DNA from: Aquipseudomonas alcaligenes
Lineage (GTDB): Bacteria > Pseudomonadota > Gammaproteobacteria > Pseudomonadales > Pseudomonadaceae
Direction: 5' to 3'
Assembly: GCF_900156545.1 (NCBI RefSeq)
Contig: NZ_FTNW01000008.1
Span: forward strand, 1 to 64,000
Length of the DNA: 64,000 nt
Each line of letters begins with the position of its first letter. Position 1 is the stretch's first letter. The notes beneath the pieces are model-generated. The model was not told where the DNA came from, did no database searches, and was given only the letters and a program-made list of their open reading frames with translations. Shown here piece by piece: positions 45,600 to 54,514 of this stretch. The position numbers and the translations under genes are program-made.

Positions 45600-46715
45600 T
45601 CACTGTTGGTGTGCCAGCTCGGGGTGTTCCTGCAAGGTGCGGTTGAAGATGTCGACCCAGTGGGCGCTGAACTGCTGGCCTGCCAGGTTGTTGATTTCCA
45701 GGATGGCACGCAGGCGTGGGCGTTTGCTCAGTGTCTGGTGGGCGCGCTCGTGGGTGCGGGCGTCGAAGGTGTCGACGATGTTGAGCAGCAGTGCTCCCGG
45801 GTGGATTTCCGCTTCGCGCAGGCCCTTGGGGTAGCCGCTACCGTCGGCGTGTTCCTGGTGTTGCAGGATGATCTCGCTGGCGCTGGCCCAGGCGGGCATG
45901 CGCTTGAGCAGTTCGCTGGCCTGGCGTGGGTGTGATTGCATCTGTCGACGTTCTTCTCGGCTCAGTTCGCTGCCCTTGTGCAGCAGGTCGAGCGGCAGGA
46001 AAGCCATGCCAAGATCGTGCAGGCACACGGCGGCGGCCAGCTGTGCGGGCTCCACCGGGCGGCCGGCGGTCTCGTTCAGTGCCAGGGTGAGTTCTAGCGT
46101 GCGCTGGCCGCGGCCTTGCCAGAAGGGTGAGCGGCGCTCGCTGGTGGCCATCAGGTCGGTAAAAAACAGCAGGTCGGCGTCCAGGGTGATGTCGTGGCGT
46201 GCCAGCAGCTGCGGAAGCTGCTCATGATCGATCTCTTTCGGTTGCAGGCGGGTATTGGGGTCCAGATGCTGCAGCAGGGTGCGACGGATCTCGGTCTGGC
46301 GAGTTTCCGGGGCAGTTGCCAGGGCTCGCAGAGCCTGGCACTGGCTGGCGATCTGCTGTGGGTCGGGGGCGTCGGTCAGGCCCAGGGCGGCGTCGATGAG
46401 CTGGCGTAGCTGATCCAGGCTGAGCAGCAGGATGTCGCCGAGCAGGCTGTCGAAACGCAGCGTGCCTTCGCGCAGGCTGCCCAGAACATCTTCCATGGCC
46501 TGGGGCAGCGGTAGCAGGTCGTTCAGCTCCACATAGCCCAGGCTGCCCTTGATCGTGTGCACCAGGCGGAACAGTTCACGCAGGCGATCGCCATCCTGTG
46601 GATGGCGCTCCAGTTCAATCAGCAACTGCTCGCAGCGCGGTAGCTGTTCCTTGGTGTCGAGGCGGAAATCCTCCAGCAGGTCGCTGGAAATGTCGGCGGG
46701 GCGATGCAGGGCCAT
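45600..46715 (-). CDS. HPt-HD-GYP fusion protein with degenerate HD-GYP motif
   Basis: 371 residues. The N-terminal about 110 residues form an HPt domain with the phospho-His in FRLVHTIKGSLGY. A linker follows, then an HD-GYP-type domain (about 175-360) with CLHDLGMAFLP and HQEHADGSGYPKGL. Compared with active HD-GYP phosphodiesterases, the HDxGK lysine is Met, the second His of HHE is Gln, and the RPY motif reads HERAH. It may be a weakly active or non-catalytic phosphorelay-controlled protein. It is transcribed divergently from aspS. Confidence 0.85.
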   Translation of the reverse strand: MALHRPADISSDLLEDFRLDTKEQLPRCEQLLIELERHPQDGDRLRELFRLVHTIKGSLGYVELNDLLPLPQAMEDVLGSLREGTLRFDSLLGDILLLSLDQLRQLIDAALGLTDAPDPQQIASQCQALRALATAPETRQTEIRRTLLQHLDPNTRLQPKEIDHEQLPQLLARHDITLDADLLFFTDLMATSERRSPFWQGRGQRTLELTLALNETAGRPVEPAQLAAAVCLHDLGMAFLPLDLLHKGSELSREERRQMQSHPRQASELLKRMPAWASASEIILQHQEHADGSGYPKGLREAEIHPGALLLNIVDTFDARTHERAHQTLSKRPRLRAILEINNLAGQQFSAHWVDIFNRTLQEHPELAHQQ

Positions 46716-46792
46716 GGGGCGGTCTCCGCGGGGCTAGACCTTCAGTATAGGAAGGCCGCGGGGCGGTGGCTGCGCGGGTACGATTAACCCTA

Positions 46793-46798
46793 TATAAT
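46793..46798 (+). promoter_or_regulatory. Putative -10 box of the aspS promoter
   Basis: TATAAT in the sequence CCTATATAATCC lies 163 bases before the aspS ATG, in the gap between divergent genes. No good -35 was found. The intervening leader (46799-46960) holds no gene. Confidence 0.4.
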
Positions 46799-46960
46799 CC
46801 CGCCCCTTGTCTGCGGATGCGGAAACGCCTCGGTCCCGGCGCTGGGCGCCGTTAGTCGCCTGTTTCGGTGCTTTCCCCATCGTTTTGCAGAAAATGCTCG
46901 CTGTTGCCCGGTATCGCCGGGCGCGAATTCAAGACTGATCTAGAGAAGCGAACCACGACC

Positions 46961-48736
46961 ATGATGCGCAGCCACTATTGCGGCCAGTTGAACGAGAGCC
47001 TGGATGGCCAGGAAATCACCCTTTGCGGCTGGGTGCACCGCCGTCGTGATCATGGTGGTGTGATCTTCCTCGATATCCGTGACCGTGAAGGTCTGGCCCA
47101 GGTGGTATTCGACCCGGATCGCGCCGAAACCTTCGCCAAGGCCGACCGCGTGCGCAGCGAATATGTGGTCAAGGTCACCGGCAAGGTGCGTCTGCGCCCC
47201 GAGGGTGCGCGCAACGCCAACATGGCTAGCGGCGCCATCGAGGTGCTGGGTTACGAGCTGGAAGTGCTGAACCAGGCCGAGACCCCGCCCTTCCCGCTGG
47301 ACGAGTACTCCGACGTGGGCGAGGAAACCCGTCTGCGTTATCGCTTCATCGACCTGCGCCGCCCGGAAATGGCCGCCAAGCTGAAGCTGCGCTCGCGCAT
47401 CACCAGCAGCATCCGTCGCTACCTGGACGACAATGGCTTCCTCGACGTCGAGACCCCGATTCTGACCCGCGCCACCCCGGAAGGCGCGCGTGACTACCTG
47501 GTGCCGAGCCGCACCCACGCCGGCAGCTTCTTCGCCCTGCCGCAGTCGCCGCAGCTGTTCAAGCAGCTGCTGATGGTCGCGGGCTTCGACCGCTACTACC
47601 AGATCGCCAAGTGCTTCCGCGACGAGGACCTGCGCGCCGACCGTCAGCCGGAATTCACCCAGATCGACATCGAGACCAGCTTCCTCGACGAGAACGACAT
47701 CATGGGCCTCACCGAGACCATGATCCGCAACCTGTTCAAGGAAGTACTGGGCGTCGAGTTCGGCGAGCTGCCGCACATGACCCTGGCCGAGGCCATGCGC
47801 CGTTTCGGCTCCGACAAGCCGGACCTGCGCATCCCGCTGGAGCTGGTGGATGTCGCCGACCAACTCAAGGACGTCGAGTTCAAGGTGTTCTCCGGCCCGG
47901 CCAACGATCCGAAAGGTCGCGTTGCCGCCCTGCGCGTGCCGGGTGCCGCGTCCATGCCGCGTAGCCAGATCGACGACTACACCAAGTTCGTCGGCAACTA
48001 CGGCGCCAAGGGCCTGGCCTACATCAAGGTCAACGAGCGCGCCAAAGGCGTCGAAGGCCTGCAGTCGCCGATCGTCAAGTTCATTCCGGAAGACAATCTC
48101 AAGGTCATCCTCGACCGCGTCGGCGCCGTCGACGGCGATATCGTGTTCTTCGGTGCCGACAAGGCCAAGGTCGTCTGCGACGCCCTGGGCGCGCTGCGCA
48201 TCAAGGTCGGCCACGACCTCAACCTGCTCACCTGCGAGTGGGCGCCGCTGTGGGTGGTCGATTTCCCGATGTTCGAGGAAAACGACGACGGCAGCCTGAC
48301 CGCCATGCACCACCCGTTCACCGCGCCCAAGTGCACCCCGGAAGAGCTGGAGGTCAACCCGGCTGCTGCCCTGTCCCGTGCCTACGACATGGTGCTTAAC
48401 GGTACCGAGCTGGGCGGCGGTTCCATCCGTATCCACGACAAGGCCATGCAGCAGACCGTGTTCCGCGTGCTGGGCATCAATGAAGACGAGCAGCAGGAGA
48501 AGTTCGGCTTCCTGCTCGACGCCCTGAAGTTCGGTGCTCCGCCCCATGGCGGCCTGGCCTTCGGTCTGGACCGTCTGGTGATGCTGATGACCGGCGCCAG
48601 CTCGATTCGTGAAGTGATCGCCTTCCCGAAAACCCAGAGTGCGGCCTGCGTCATGACCCAGGCCCCGGGCATCGTCGACGCCAAGGCGCTGCGCGAGCTG
48701 CATATTCGCCTGCGCGAACAGCCCAAGGCTGAGTAA
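46961..48736 (+). CDS. aspS: Aspartyl-tRNA synthetase (probably non-discriminating)
   Basis: 591 residues from MMRSHYCGQLNESLDGQE. It has an OB-fold anticodon domain (LCGWVHRRRDHGGVIFLDIRD, quoted in part as GWVHRRRDHGGVIFLDIRD). The class II core contains motif 2 (CFRDEDLRADRQPEFTQID, in part), a GAD insertion domain of bacterial AspRS (about 290-410), and motif 3 (GGLAFGLDRLVMLM). In Pseudomonas this enzyme charges both tRNA-Asp and tRNA-Asn, the latter corrected by GatCAB; that property is family knowledge, not visible here. The frame is open further upstream but the conserved start is at 46961. Confidence 0.97.
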   Translation: MMRSHYCGQLNESLDGQEITLCGWVHRRRDHGGVIFLDIRDREGLAQVVFDPDRAETFAKADRVRSEYVVKVTGKVRLRPEGARNANMASGAIEVLGYELEVLNQAETPPFPLDEYSDVGEETRLRYRFIDLRRPEMAAKLKLRSRITSSIRRYLDDNGFLDVETPILTRATPEGARDYLVPSRTHAGSFFALPQSPQLFKQLLMVAGFDRYYQIAKCFRDEDLRADRQPEFTQIDIETSFLDENDIMGLTETMIRNLFKEVLGVEFGELPHMTLAEAMRRFGSDKPDLRIPLELVDVADQLKDVEFKVFSGPANDPKGRVAALRVPGAASMPRSQIDDYTKFVGNYGAKGLAYIKVNERAKGVEGLQSPIVKFIPEDNLKVILDRVGAVDGDIVFFGADKAKVVCDALGALRIKVGHDLNLLTCEWAPLWVVDFPMFEENDDGSLTAMHHPFTAPKCTPEELEVNPAAALSRAYDMVLNGTELGGGSIRIHDKAMQQTVFRVLGINEDEQQEKFGFLLDALKFGAPPHGGLAFGLDRLVMLMTGASSIREVIAFPKTQSAACVMTQAPGIVDAKALRELHIRLREQPKAE

Positions 48737-48816
48737 GCGTTAGCAACAGGAGCCTGGCATGCCAGGCTCCTTGCATTCAGGCACGACAAAATCGATTGAA
48801 ACTGACGGAGTGAGTT

Positions 48817-49566
48817 ATGGCCGGTCATTCCAAATGGGCCAACATCAAGCACCGCAAAGGGCGCCAGGACGCCAAGCGCGGCAAGATCTTCACCAAGCTG
48901 ATTCGTGAGCTGACCGTGGCGGCCAAGCATGGCGGTCCGGTGCCGGCGGATAATCCGCGCCTGCGCCTGGCGGTCGACAAGGCGCTGACCGCCAATATGT
49001 CGCGCGACGTGATCGACCGCGCCATCGCCCGCGGTGCCGGCAACACCGAAGCCGACAACATGATCGAGCTGAGCTACGAGGGCTACGCGCCGAGTGGCGT
49101 GGCGATCATCATTGAAGCCATGACTGACAACCGTAACCGTACCGCCGCCGAAGTGCGTCACGCCTTCACCAAGTGCGGTGGCAACCTCGGCACCGACGGT
49201 TCGGTGGCCTACATGTTCGAACGCAAGGGGCAGATCAGCTTCGCGCCTGGCGTGAGCGAGGACGCGCTGATGGAGGCGGCCCTGGAGGCCGGCGCCGATG
49301 ATGTGGAGATGGGTGAGGACGGCTCGGCGCTGGTGTCGACCAGCTTCGCCGACTTCCTGGCGGTCAACGAGGCGCTCACCGCTGCCGGTTTCAAGGGTGA
49401 AGAGGCCGAAGTGGCGATGATTCCCTCGACCATGGCGCCGATCACCGATCTGGACACCGCCAAGAAGGTGCTCAAGCTGATCGACATGCTGGAAGATCTG
49501 GACGACGTGCAGAACGTCTACCACAACGCCGAAATCCCTGACGAGATCATGGAGCAGCTGGACTGA
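48817..49566 (+). CDS. yebC: YebC/PmpR-family transcriptional or translational regulator
   Basis: 249 residues with the hallmark N-terminus MAGHSKWANIKHRKGRQDAK and the later SYEGYAPSGVAIIIEAMTDN. In P. aeruginosa the orthologue PmpR represses quorum-sensing genes; recent work links the family to translation of polyproline-rich proteins. It lies between aspS and ruvC, the usual order. The aspS-yebC gap contains a palindrome (AGGAGCCTGGCA / TGCCAGGCTCCT, 48749-48772). Confidence 0.95.
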   Translation: MAGHSKWANIKHRKGRQDAKRGKIFTKLIRELTVAAKHGGPVPADNPRLRLAVDKALTANMSRDVIDRAIARGAGNTEADNMIELSYEGYAPSGVAIIIEAMTDNRNRTAAEVRHAFTKCGGNLGTDGSVAYMFERKGQISFAPGVSEDALMEAALEAGADDVEMGEDGSALVSTSFADFLAVNEALTAAGFKGEEAEVAMIPSTMAPITDLDTAKKVLKLIDMLEDLDDVQNVYHNAEIPDEIMEQLD

Positions 49567-49583
49567 TCCCGCTGCGTCGGCCG

Positions 49584-49621
49584 AAGCCGGAAGTCGCCTC
49601 GCGCGCTTCCGGCTTTTTTAT
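49584..49621 (+). terminator. Terminator of yebC
   Basis: Stem AAGCCGGAAG / CTTCCGGCTT with a 12-base loop, followed by TTTTTAT. Confidence 0.88.
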
Positions 49622-49691
49622 ATGCGCGGCCCTCCGTATACTCGCGGCTGGATAAATAGACAGTGCCCAGGCGCGTGGAGCTGAACCCGGC

Positions 49692-50216
49692 ATGACCCTG
49701 ATTCTCGGCATCGACCCTGGTTCGCGCACCACCGGTTACGGTGTGGTGCGTGATACCGGGCGTGGGTGCGAATACGTGGCCTCCGGCTGTATCCGCACCG
49801 GCGATGGCGACCTGGCCAGCCGCCTGCAGGTGGTGTTTCGCGGTGTGGGCGAAGTGATTCGCCTGCACGGGCCAGTGACCATGGGTATCGAGCAGGTATT
49901 CATGGCCAAGAACGCCGACTCCGCGCTCAAGCTCGGTCAGGCGCGCGGCGCGGCGATAGTCGCCGGTATCGAGGCGGGGCTGGACGTCAATGAATACACC
50001 GCCAGCCAGGTCAAGCAGGCCATCGCCGGTACCGGCGGGGCGGACAAGCAGCAGGTGATGATGATGGTCATGCACTTGCTCAAGCTCACCCAGAAGCCGC
50101 AGATCGACGCCTCCGATGCCCTGGCCATCGCCCTCTGCCATGCCCATCACCGGCAGAGCCTGATTCCCCATGGGCTGCTCGGTGCCAAACGGCGCAGCGG
50201 TCGCCTGCGCCTGTAA
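49692..50216 (+). CDS. ruvC: Holliday-junction resolvase RuvC
   Basis: A 174-residue dimeric endonuclease that cuts Holliday junctions. The catalytic acidic residues are D7 (ILGIDPGSRTTGYG), E (MGIEQVFMAKNADSALKLGQ) and two Asp in QIDASDALAIALCHAH. It is the first gene of ruvCAB and lies 18 bases before ruvA. Confidence 0.97.
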   Translation: MTLILGIDPGSRTTGYGVVRDTGRGCEYVASGCIRTGDGDLASRLQVVFRGVGEVIRLHGPVTMGIEQVFMAKNADSALKLGQARGAAIVAGIEAGLDVNEYTASQVKQAIAGTGGADKQQVMMMVMHLLKLTQKPQIDASDALAIALCHAHHRQSLIPHGLLGAKRRSGRLRL

Positions 50217-50233
50217 TAGAAGGAAGCGAATTC

Positions 50234-50839
50234 GTGATCGGACGCCTCAAGGGCACCCTGGCGGAGAAGCAGCCGCCACATTTGATCCTCGACGTGAATG
50301 GCGTCGGCTATGAGCTGGAAGTGCCGATGACCACGCTTTACCGCCTGCCGGCGGTGGGGCAGCCGGTGACGCTGCACACCCATCTGGTGGTGCGCGAGGA
50401 TGCCCACCTGCTTTACGGCTTCTTCGAGAAGCGCGAGCGCGAGCTATTTCGTGAGCTGATCCGTCTCAATGGCGTCGGCCCCAAGCTGGCCCTGGCGCTG
50501 ATGTCCGGTCTGGAAGTGGACGAGCTGGTGCGCTGCGTGCAGGCCCAGGACACCTCGACCCTGGTGAAGATCCCGGGCGTCGGCAAGAAGACCGCCGAGC
50601 GCCTGCTGGTCGAACTCAAGGATCGCTTCAAGGCCTGGGAGACCATGCCGTCCATCGCCACGCTGGTGGTGGAACCTCGTGCCGGCGTGGCAGTCTCAAG
50701 CGCGGAGAACGATGCCTTGAGCGCATTGATCGCCCTCGGCTTCAAGCCGCAGGAAGCCAGCAAGGCCGTGGCGGCGATCAAGGAAGAGGGGCTGTCCAGC
50801 GAAGAAATGATCCGTCGAGCCCTCAAGGGCATGGTCTAA
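50234..50839 (+). CDS. ruvA: Holliday-junction binding protein RuvA
   Basis: 201 residues with GTG start. It has an N-terminal OB-fold (MIGRLKGTLAEKQPPHLILD), two helix-hairpin-helix motifs (LNGVGPKLALALM and IPGVGKKTAERLL) and a C-terminal UBA-like domain that contacts RuvB (ALIALGFKPQEASKAV). It tetramerises on four-way junctions. Confidence 0.97.
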   Translation: MIGRLKGTLAEKQPPHLILDVNGVGYELEVPMTTLYRLPAVGQPVTLHTHLVVREDAHLLYGFFEKRERELFRELIRLNGVGPKLALALMSGLEVDELVRCVQAQDTSTLVKIPGVGKKTAERLLVELKDRFKAWETMPSIATLVVEPRAGVAVSSAENDALSALIALGFKPQEASKAVAAIKEEGLSSEEMIRRALKGMV

Positions 50840-50842
50840 GCA

Positions 50843-51892
50843 GTGATCGAAGCCGACCGTCTCATTACCGCCAGCAGCCGCGACCGCGATGAGCAGCTGG
50901 ATCGCGCCATCCGCCCCCTGGCGCTGGCTGAATACATCGGCCAGCCGGTGGTGCGCGAGCAGATGGAACTGTTCATCCAGGCTGCCAAGAACCGTCAGGA
51001 AGCCCTCGACCACACCTTGATCTTCGGCCCGCCCGGTCTGGGCAAGACCACCCTGGCCAACATCATCGCCCAGGAAATGGGCGTATCGATCAAGAGTACC
51101 TCGGGCCCGGTGCTGGAGCGCCCGGGCGACCTGGCCGCGCTGCTGACCAATCTGGAACCGGGCGACGTGTTGTTCGTCGACGAGATCCATCGCCTGTCGC
51201 CGGTGGTCGAGGAAGTGCTGTATCCGGCCATGGAGGACTTCCAGCTCGACATCATGATCGGCGAGGGCCCGGCCGCGCGCTCGATCAAGCTCGACCTGCC
51301 GCCCTTCACCCTGGTCGGCGCCACCACCCGCGCCGGCATGCTGACCAATCCGCTGCGCGATCGTTTCGGCATCGTCCAGCGCCTGGAGTTCTACTCCAGC
51401 GAGGACCTCGCCACCATCGTCAGCCGTTCGGCCGGCATTCTCGGGCTGCATATCGACCCCGCAGGCGCCTTCGAGATCGCTCGTCGCGCCCGTGGCACGC
51501 CGCGTATCGCCAACCGCCTGCTGCGCCGCGTGCGCGACTTCGCCGAGGTGCGCGCCGGCGGGCAGATCAGCCGTGGCATCGCCGACCAGGCGCTGAACAT
51601 GCTGGATGTCGACGAACGTGGCTTCGATCACCAGGACCGGCGTCTACTGCTGGCCATGATCGACAAGTTCGACGGCGGGCCGGTGGGTATCGACAACCTG
51701 GCGGCGGCTATTGGCGAAGAGCGCGGCACCATCGAGGACGTGCTCGAGCCTTACCTGATCCAGCAGGGCTACATCATGCGCACGCCGCGGGGCAGGGTGG
51801 TGACGCGGCACGCCTACCTGCACTTCGGCCTGAATTTGCCGAAGCGCCTGGGCGAAGCGCCGGTCGCGGATCTGTTCGACGGCAACGAATAG
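50843..51892 (+). CDS. ruvB: Holliday-junction branch-migration ATPase RuvB
   Basis: 349 residues with GTG start three bases after ruvA. The AAA+ ATPase has Walker A GPPGLGKTTLAN, Walker B LFVDEIHRL, sensor 1 LVGATTRAGML and the arginine finger in NPLRDRFGI. A C-terminal winged helix ends RTPRGRVVT. It is complete and standard. Confidence 0.98.
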   Translation: MIEADRLITASSRDRDEQLDRAIRPLALAEYIGQPVVREQMELFIQAAKNRQEALDHTLIFGPPGLGKTTLANIIAQEMGVSIKSTSGPVLERPGDLAALLTNLEPGDVLFVDEIHRLSPVVEEVLYPAMEDFQLDIMIGEGPAARSIKLDLPPFTLVGATTRAGMLTNPLRDRFGIVQRLEFYSSEDLATIVSRSAGILGLHIDPAGAFEIARRARGTPRIANRLLRRVRDFAEVRAGGQISRGIADQALNMLDVDERGFDHQDRRLLLAMIDKFDGGPVGIDNLAAAIGEERGTIEDVLEPYLIQQGYIMRTPRGRVVTRHAYLHFGLNLPKRLGEAPVADLFDGNE

Positions 51893-51945
51893 TCGAAAAA
51901 CAACGGCTTGCCCGGATTGGCAAGGCCAGGAGTAAACACTAGAGT

Positions 51946-52389
51946 ATGCGCGCGCAAAACGAGGCCCAGCCTTTTGCCCTCAAGTGTCGGGTGTATTACG
52001 AGGACACCGACGCCGGCGGCATCGTCTACTACGTCAACTACCTCAAGTTTATGGAGCGGGCTCGTACCGAGTGCCTGCGCAGTCTGGGTTTCGCCCAGTC
52101 GCAGCTGGCGGGGGAGAACCTGCTGTTCGTCGTGCATTCCGCCGAGGCGCGCTATCACGCGCCGGCCCGGCTGGACGACGAACTTTTTATCACGGCCGAG
52201 GTGATCGAGTTAAACCGTGCCAGCCTGCGCTTTCGTCAACAGGTGCGGCGGGCAACGGATGAGGCGCTGCTCTGCGAGGGGCAGTTCGTGGTGGCCTGTG
52301 TGCGCACCGACAATTTGAAACCCCGTGCCATTCCCGAAGCGCTGCGTGCAGCCTTCGCCGGCATGGGTCAAGTCACAGCAGGAGAGTAG
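51946..52389 (+). CDS. ybgC: YbgC acyl-CoA thioesterase of the Tol-Pal cluster
   Basis: 147 residues with a hotdog fold. The catalytic Asp is in YYEDTDAGGIVYYVNYLKF and the conserved ERARTECLRSLG follows. YbgC hydrolyses acyl-CoAs and associates with phospholipid synthesis. It is the first gene of the tol-pal cluster and sits one base before the tolQ start codon. Confidence 0.95.
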   Translation: MRAQNEAQPFALKCRVYYEDTDAGGIVYYVNYLKFMERARTECLRSLGFAQSQLAGENLLFVVHSAEARYHAPARLDDELFITAEVIELNRASLRFRQQVRRATDEALLCEGQFVVACVRTDNLKPRAIPEALRAAFAGMGQVTAGE

Positions 52390-52390
52390 C

Positions 52391-53092
52391 GTGGAAGCAA
52401 CAGCCAACGCCGTTGACCATATGTCGATGTGGAGCCTGATCAGCAACGCCAGTCTGGTGGTGCAGCTGGTCATGCTGAGCCTGGTCGCCGCCTCGGTGGT
52501 GTCCTGGATCATGATCTTCCAGCGCAGCACCATGCTGCGGGCGGCGAAAAAGTCGCTGGAGGTGTTCGAGGAGCGCTTCTGGTCCGGCATCGACCTGTCC
52601 AAGCTTTACCGCCAGGCCGGCAGCAACCCCGATCCGGATTGCGGTGTCGAGCAGATCTTCCGCGCCGGCTTCAAGGAGTTCTCCCGCCTGCGCCAGCAGT
52701 CTGGCGTCGATCCGGATGCGGTTATGGACGGCGTGGCCCGTGCCATGCGCGTGGCCATCTCGCGTGAGGAGGAGAAGCTCGAGCAGAGCCTGCCGTTCCT
52801 CGCCACCGTCGGCTCCACCAGCCCCTATATCGGCCTGTTCGGTACCGTGTGGGGCATCATGAACTCCTTCCGCGGCCTGGCCCAGGTACAGCAGGCGACT
52901 CTGGCCACCGTGGCCCCGGGTATCGCCGAGGCCCTTATCGCCACCGCCATCGGTCTGTTCGCTGCCATTCCGGCGGTGATCGCTTACAACCGTTTTTCCG
53001 CCGGTGGCGATCGCCTGATCAGTCGTTACTACACCTTCGCTGACGAGTTCCAGGCGATCCTGCACCGCAAAGTGCACACCAGCGAGGACTGA
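52391..53092 (+). CDS. tolQ: Tol-Pal system proton-channel subunit TolQ
   Basis: 233 residues with a GTG start at 52391 (conserved VDHMSMWSLISNASLVVQLV, in part). Three transmembrane helices (about 17-39, 135-160, 170-195) are present. The MotA/TolQ/ExbB motif is TVGSTSPYIGLFGTVWGIM (in part), where the Thr and Pro residues line the proton path. With TolR it energises TolA. Confidence 0.96.
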   Translation: MEATANAVDHMSMWSLISNASLVVQLVMLSLVAASVVSWIMIFQRSTMLRAAKKSLEVFEERFWSGIDLSKLYRQAGSNPDPDCGVEQIFRAGFKEFSRLRQQSGVDPDAVMDGVARAMRVAISREEEKLEQSLPFLATVGSTSPYIGLFGTVWGIMNSFRGLAQVQQATLATVAPGIAEALIATAIGLFAAIPAVIAYNRFSAGGDRLISRYYTFADEFQAILHRKVHTSED

Positions 53093-53102
53093 GGCTCAGC
53101 CC

Positions 53103-53561
53103 ATGGCCAGAATTCGCAACAGACGCAAGCCGGTCTCCGAGATGAACGTCGTGCCTTATATCGACGTGATGCTGGTGCTGCTGGTGATCTTCATGGTGAC
53201 CGCGCCGATGCTCAATCAGGGCGTCAAGGTCGACCTGCCCAAGGTCTCCAGCGAGGTGCTGCCGCAGGACAATGACTCCCGCGTGCTGACCATCTCGATC
53301 AAGGCCGACAAGACCTACTACTGGAACATGGGTGACGAAGTCGATCCGGACCAGGGCAAGGCCAGCGAAACCGCGACCGCACTGCCGGCACTGGTGCAGA
53401 CGGTGAGCGCGATCATGAGTCAGAACGCTGCCCAGGGTAAGAAGGTGCAGGTGTTCGTGCGCGGCGACAAGTCGGTCGACTACGGCTCGGTCATGGCCGT
53501 GATGGGCGGTCTGCAGGAAGCCGGCGTGGGCAACGTCGGGCTGATCACCGAGGCGCCCTGA
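53103..53561 (+). CDS. tolR: Tol-Pal system subunit TolR
   Basis: 152 residues. It has a cytoplasmic N-tail (RIRNRRKPVSEMNVVPYIDV, in part) and one TM helix with the proton-carrying Asp in PYIDVMLVLLVIFMV. A periplasmic ExbD-like domain follows (RGDKSVDYGSVMAVMG). The stop overlaps the tolA ATG (TGATG). Confidence 0.96.
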   Translation: MARIRNRRKPVSEMNVVPYIDVMLVLLVIFMVTAPMLNQGVKVDLPKVSSEVLPQDNDSRVLTISIKADKTYYWNMGDEVDPDQGKASETATALPALVQTVSAIMSQNAAQGKKVQVFVRGDKSVDYGSVMAVMGGLQEAGVGNVGLITEAP

Positions 53562-54514
53562 TGCAGCAGAAGAGCGTGCGCTCCTCGTCGGAAAGCTATT
53601 TCTGGCCAACGGTCTGGGCCGTGACCATTCACGTCCTGCTGTTCGCCATGCTGTTCGTCAGCTTCCACTTCGCCCCGGAATTGCCGCCGGCGCGGCCGAT
53701 TGTCCAGGCTACCCTGTACCAGTTGAAGTCGCAGAGCCAGGCGACTACCCAGACCACCCAGAAGATCGCCGGCGAAGCGCAGAAGACCAAGGCCCGCCAG
53801 TACGAGGTGGAGCAGCTGGAGACCAAGAAGGAAGAGCAGCAGAAGCAGGAAGCGGCGGAACAAAAGAAAGTCGCGGCGGCCAAACAGGCTGAAGAGAAGA
53901 AGCAAGCCGAGGCCAAGAAGGCCGAAGAGGCGAAGAAAGCGGCTGAGCAGAAGAAGCTGGCCGAAGTTGCCAAGAAAAAGGCCGAGGAAGAGAAGAAGAA
54001 AGCGGCTGCCGAGGAAGCGCGCAAGAAGGCGGCTGAGCAGGCGAAGAAGAAGGCGGCGGAAGAGGCCAAGAAGAAGGCCGCTGCCGAGGCCGCGAAGAAA
54101 AAAGCCCAGGAGGCCGCACGCAAGGCCGCCGAGGACAAGAAGGCACAGGCGCTGGCGGAACTGCTGGGCGACACCACCGAACGTCAGCAAGCGCTGGCCG
54201 ACGAGGTGGGCGACAAGGTGGCGGGCAGTCTCGACGACCTGATCATCAAGCTGGTCAGCGAGCAGTGGCAGCGACCGCCATCGGCGCGCAACGGCATGAG
54301 TGTCGAGGTGCTGATCCAGATGCTGCCCGATGGCACCATCGTCAATGCCTCGGTTACCCGTTCCAGTGGCGATTCGCCGTTCGATGCCTCGGCTGTCGCG
54401 GCAGTGAAGAACGTTGTGCGTATTCCTGAAATGCAGCAAGTCGATAGTGCCACTTTCAACGCCATGTACCGTCAGCGGCGGATGATTTTCAAACCGGAGG
54501 ATTTGTCTCTGTGA
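53561..54514 (+). CDS. tolA: Tol-Pal system TolA
   Basis: 317 residues. It has one N-terminal TM helix (about 18-38, VTIHVLLFAMLFVSFHF), then a long helical domain II (about 75-205) of KKAEEAKKAAEQ-type repeats that spans the periplasm. A globular C-terminal domain III follows (ARNGMSVEVLIQMLPDG), which binds TolB/Pal. The codon-rich Lys/Ala/Glu repeat gives a purine-biased stretch at 53820-54150. Confidence 0.96.
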   Translation: MQQKSVRSSSESYFWPTVWAVTIHVLLFAMLFVSFHFAPELPPARPIVQATLYQLKSQSQATTQTTQKIAGEAQKTKARQYEVEQLETKKEEQQKQEAAEQKKVAAAKQAEEKKQAEAKKAEEAKKAAEQKKLAEVAKKKAEEEKKKAAAEEARKKAAEQAKKKAAEEAKKKAAAEAAKKKAQEAARKAAEDKKAQALAELLGDTTERQQALADEVGDKVAGSLDDLIIKLVSEQWQRPPSARNGMSVEVLIQMLPDGTIVNASVTRSSGDSPFDASAVAAVKNVVRIPEMQQVDSATFNAMYRQRRMIFKPEDLSL

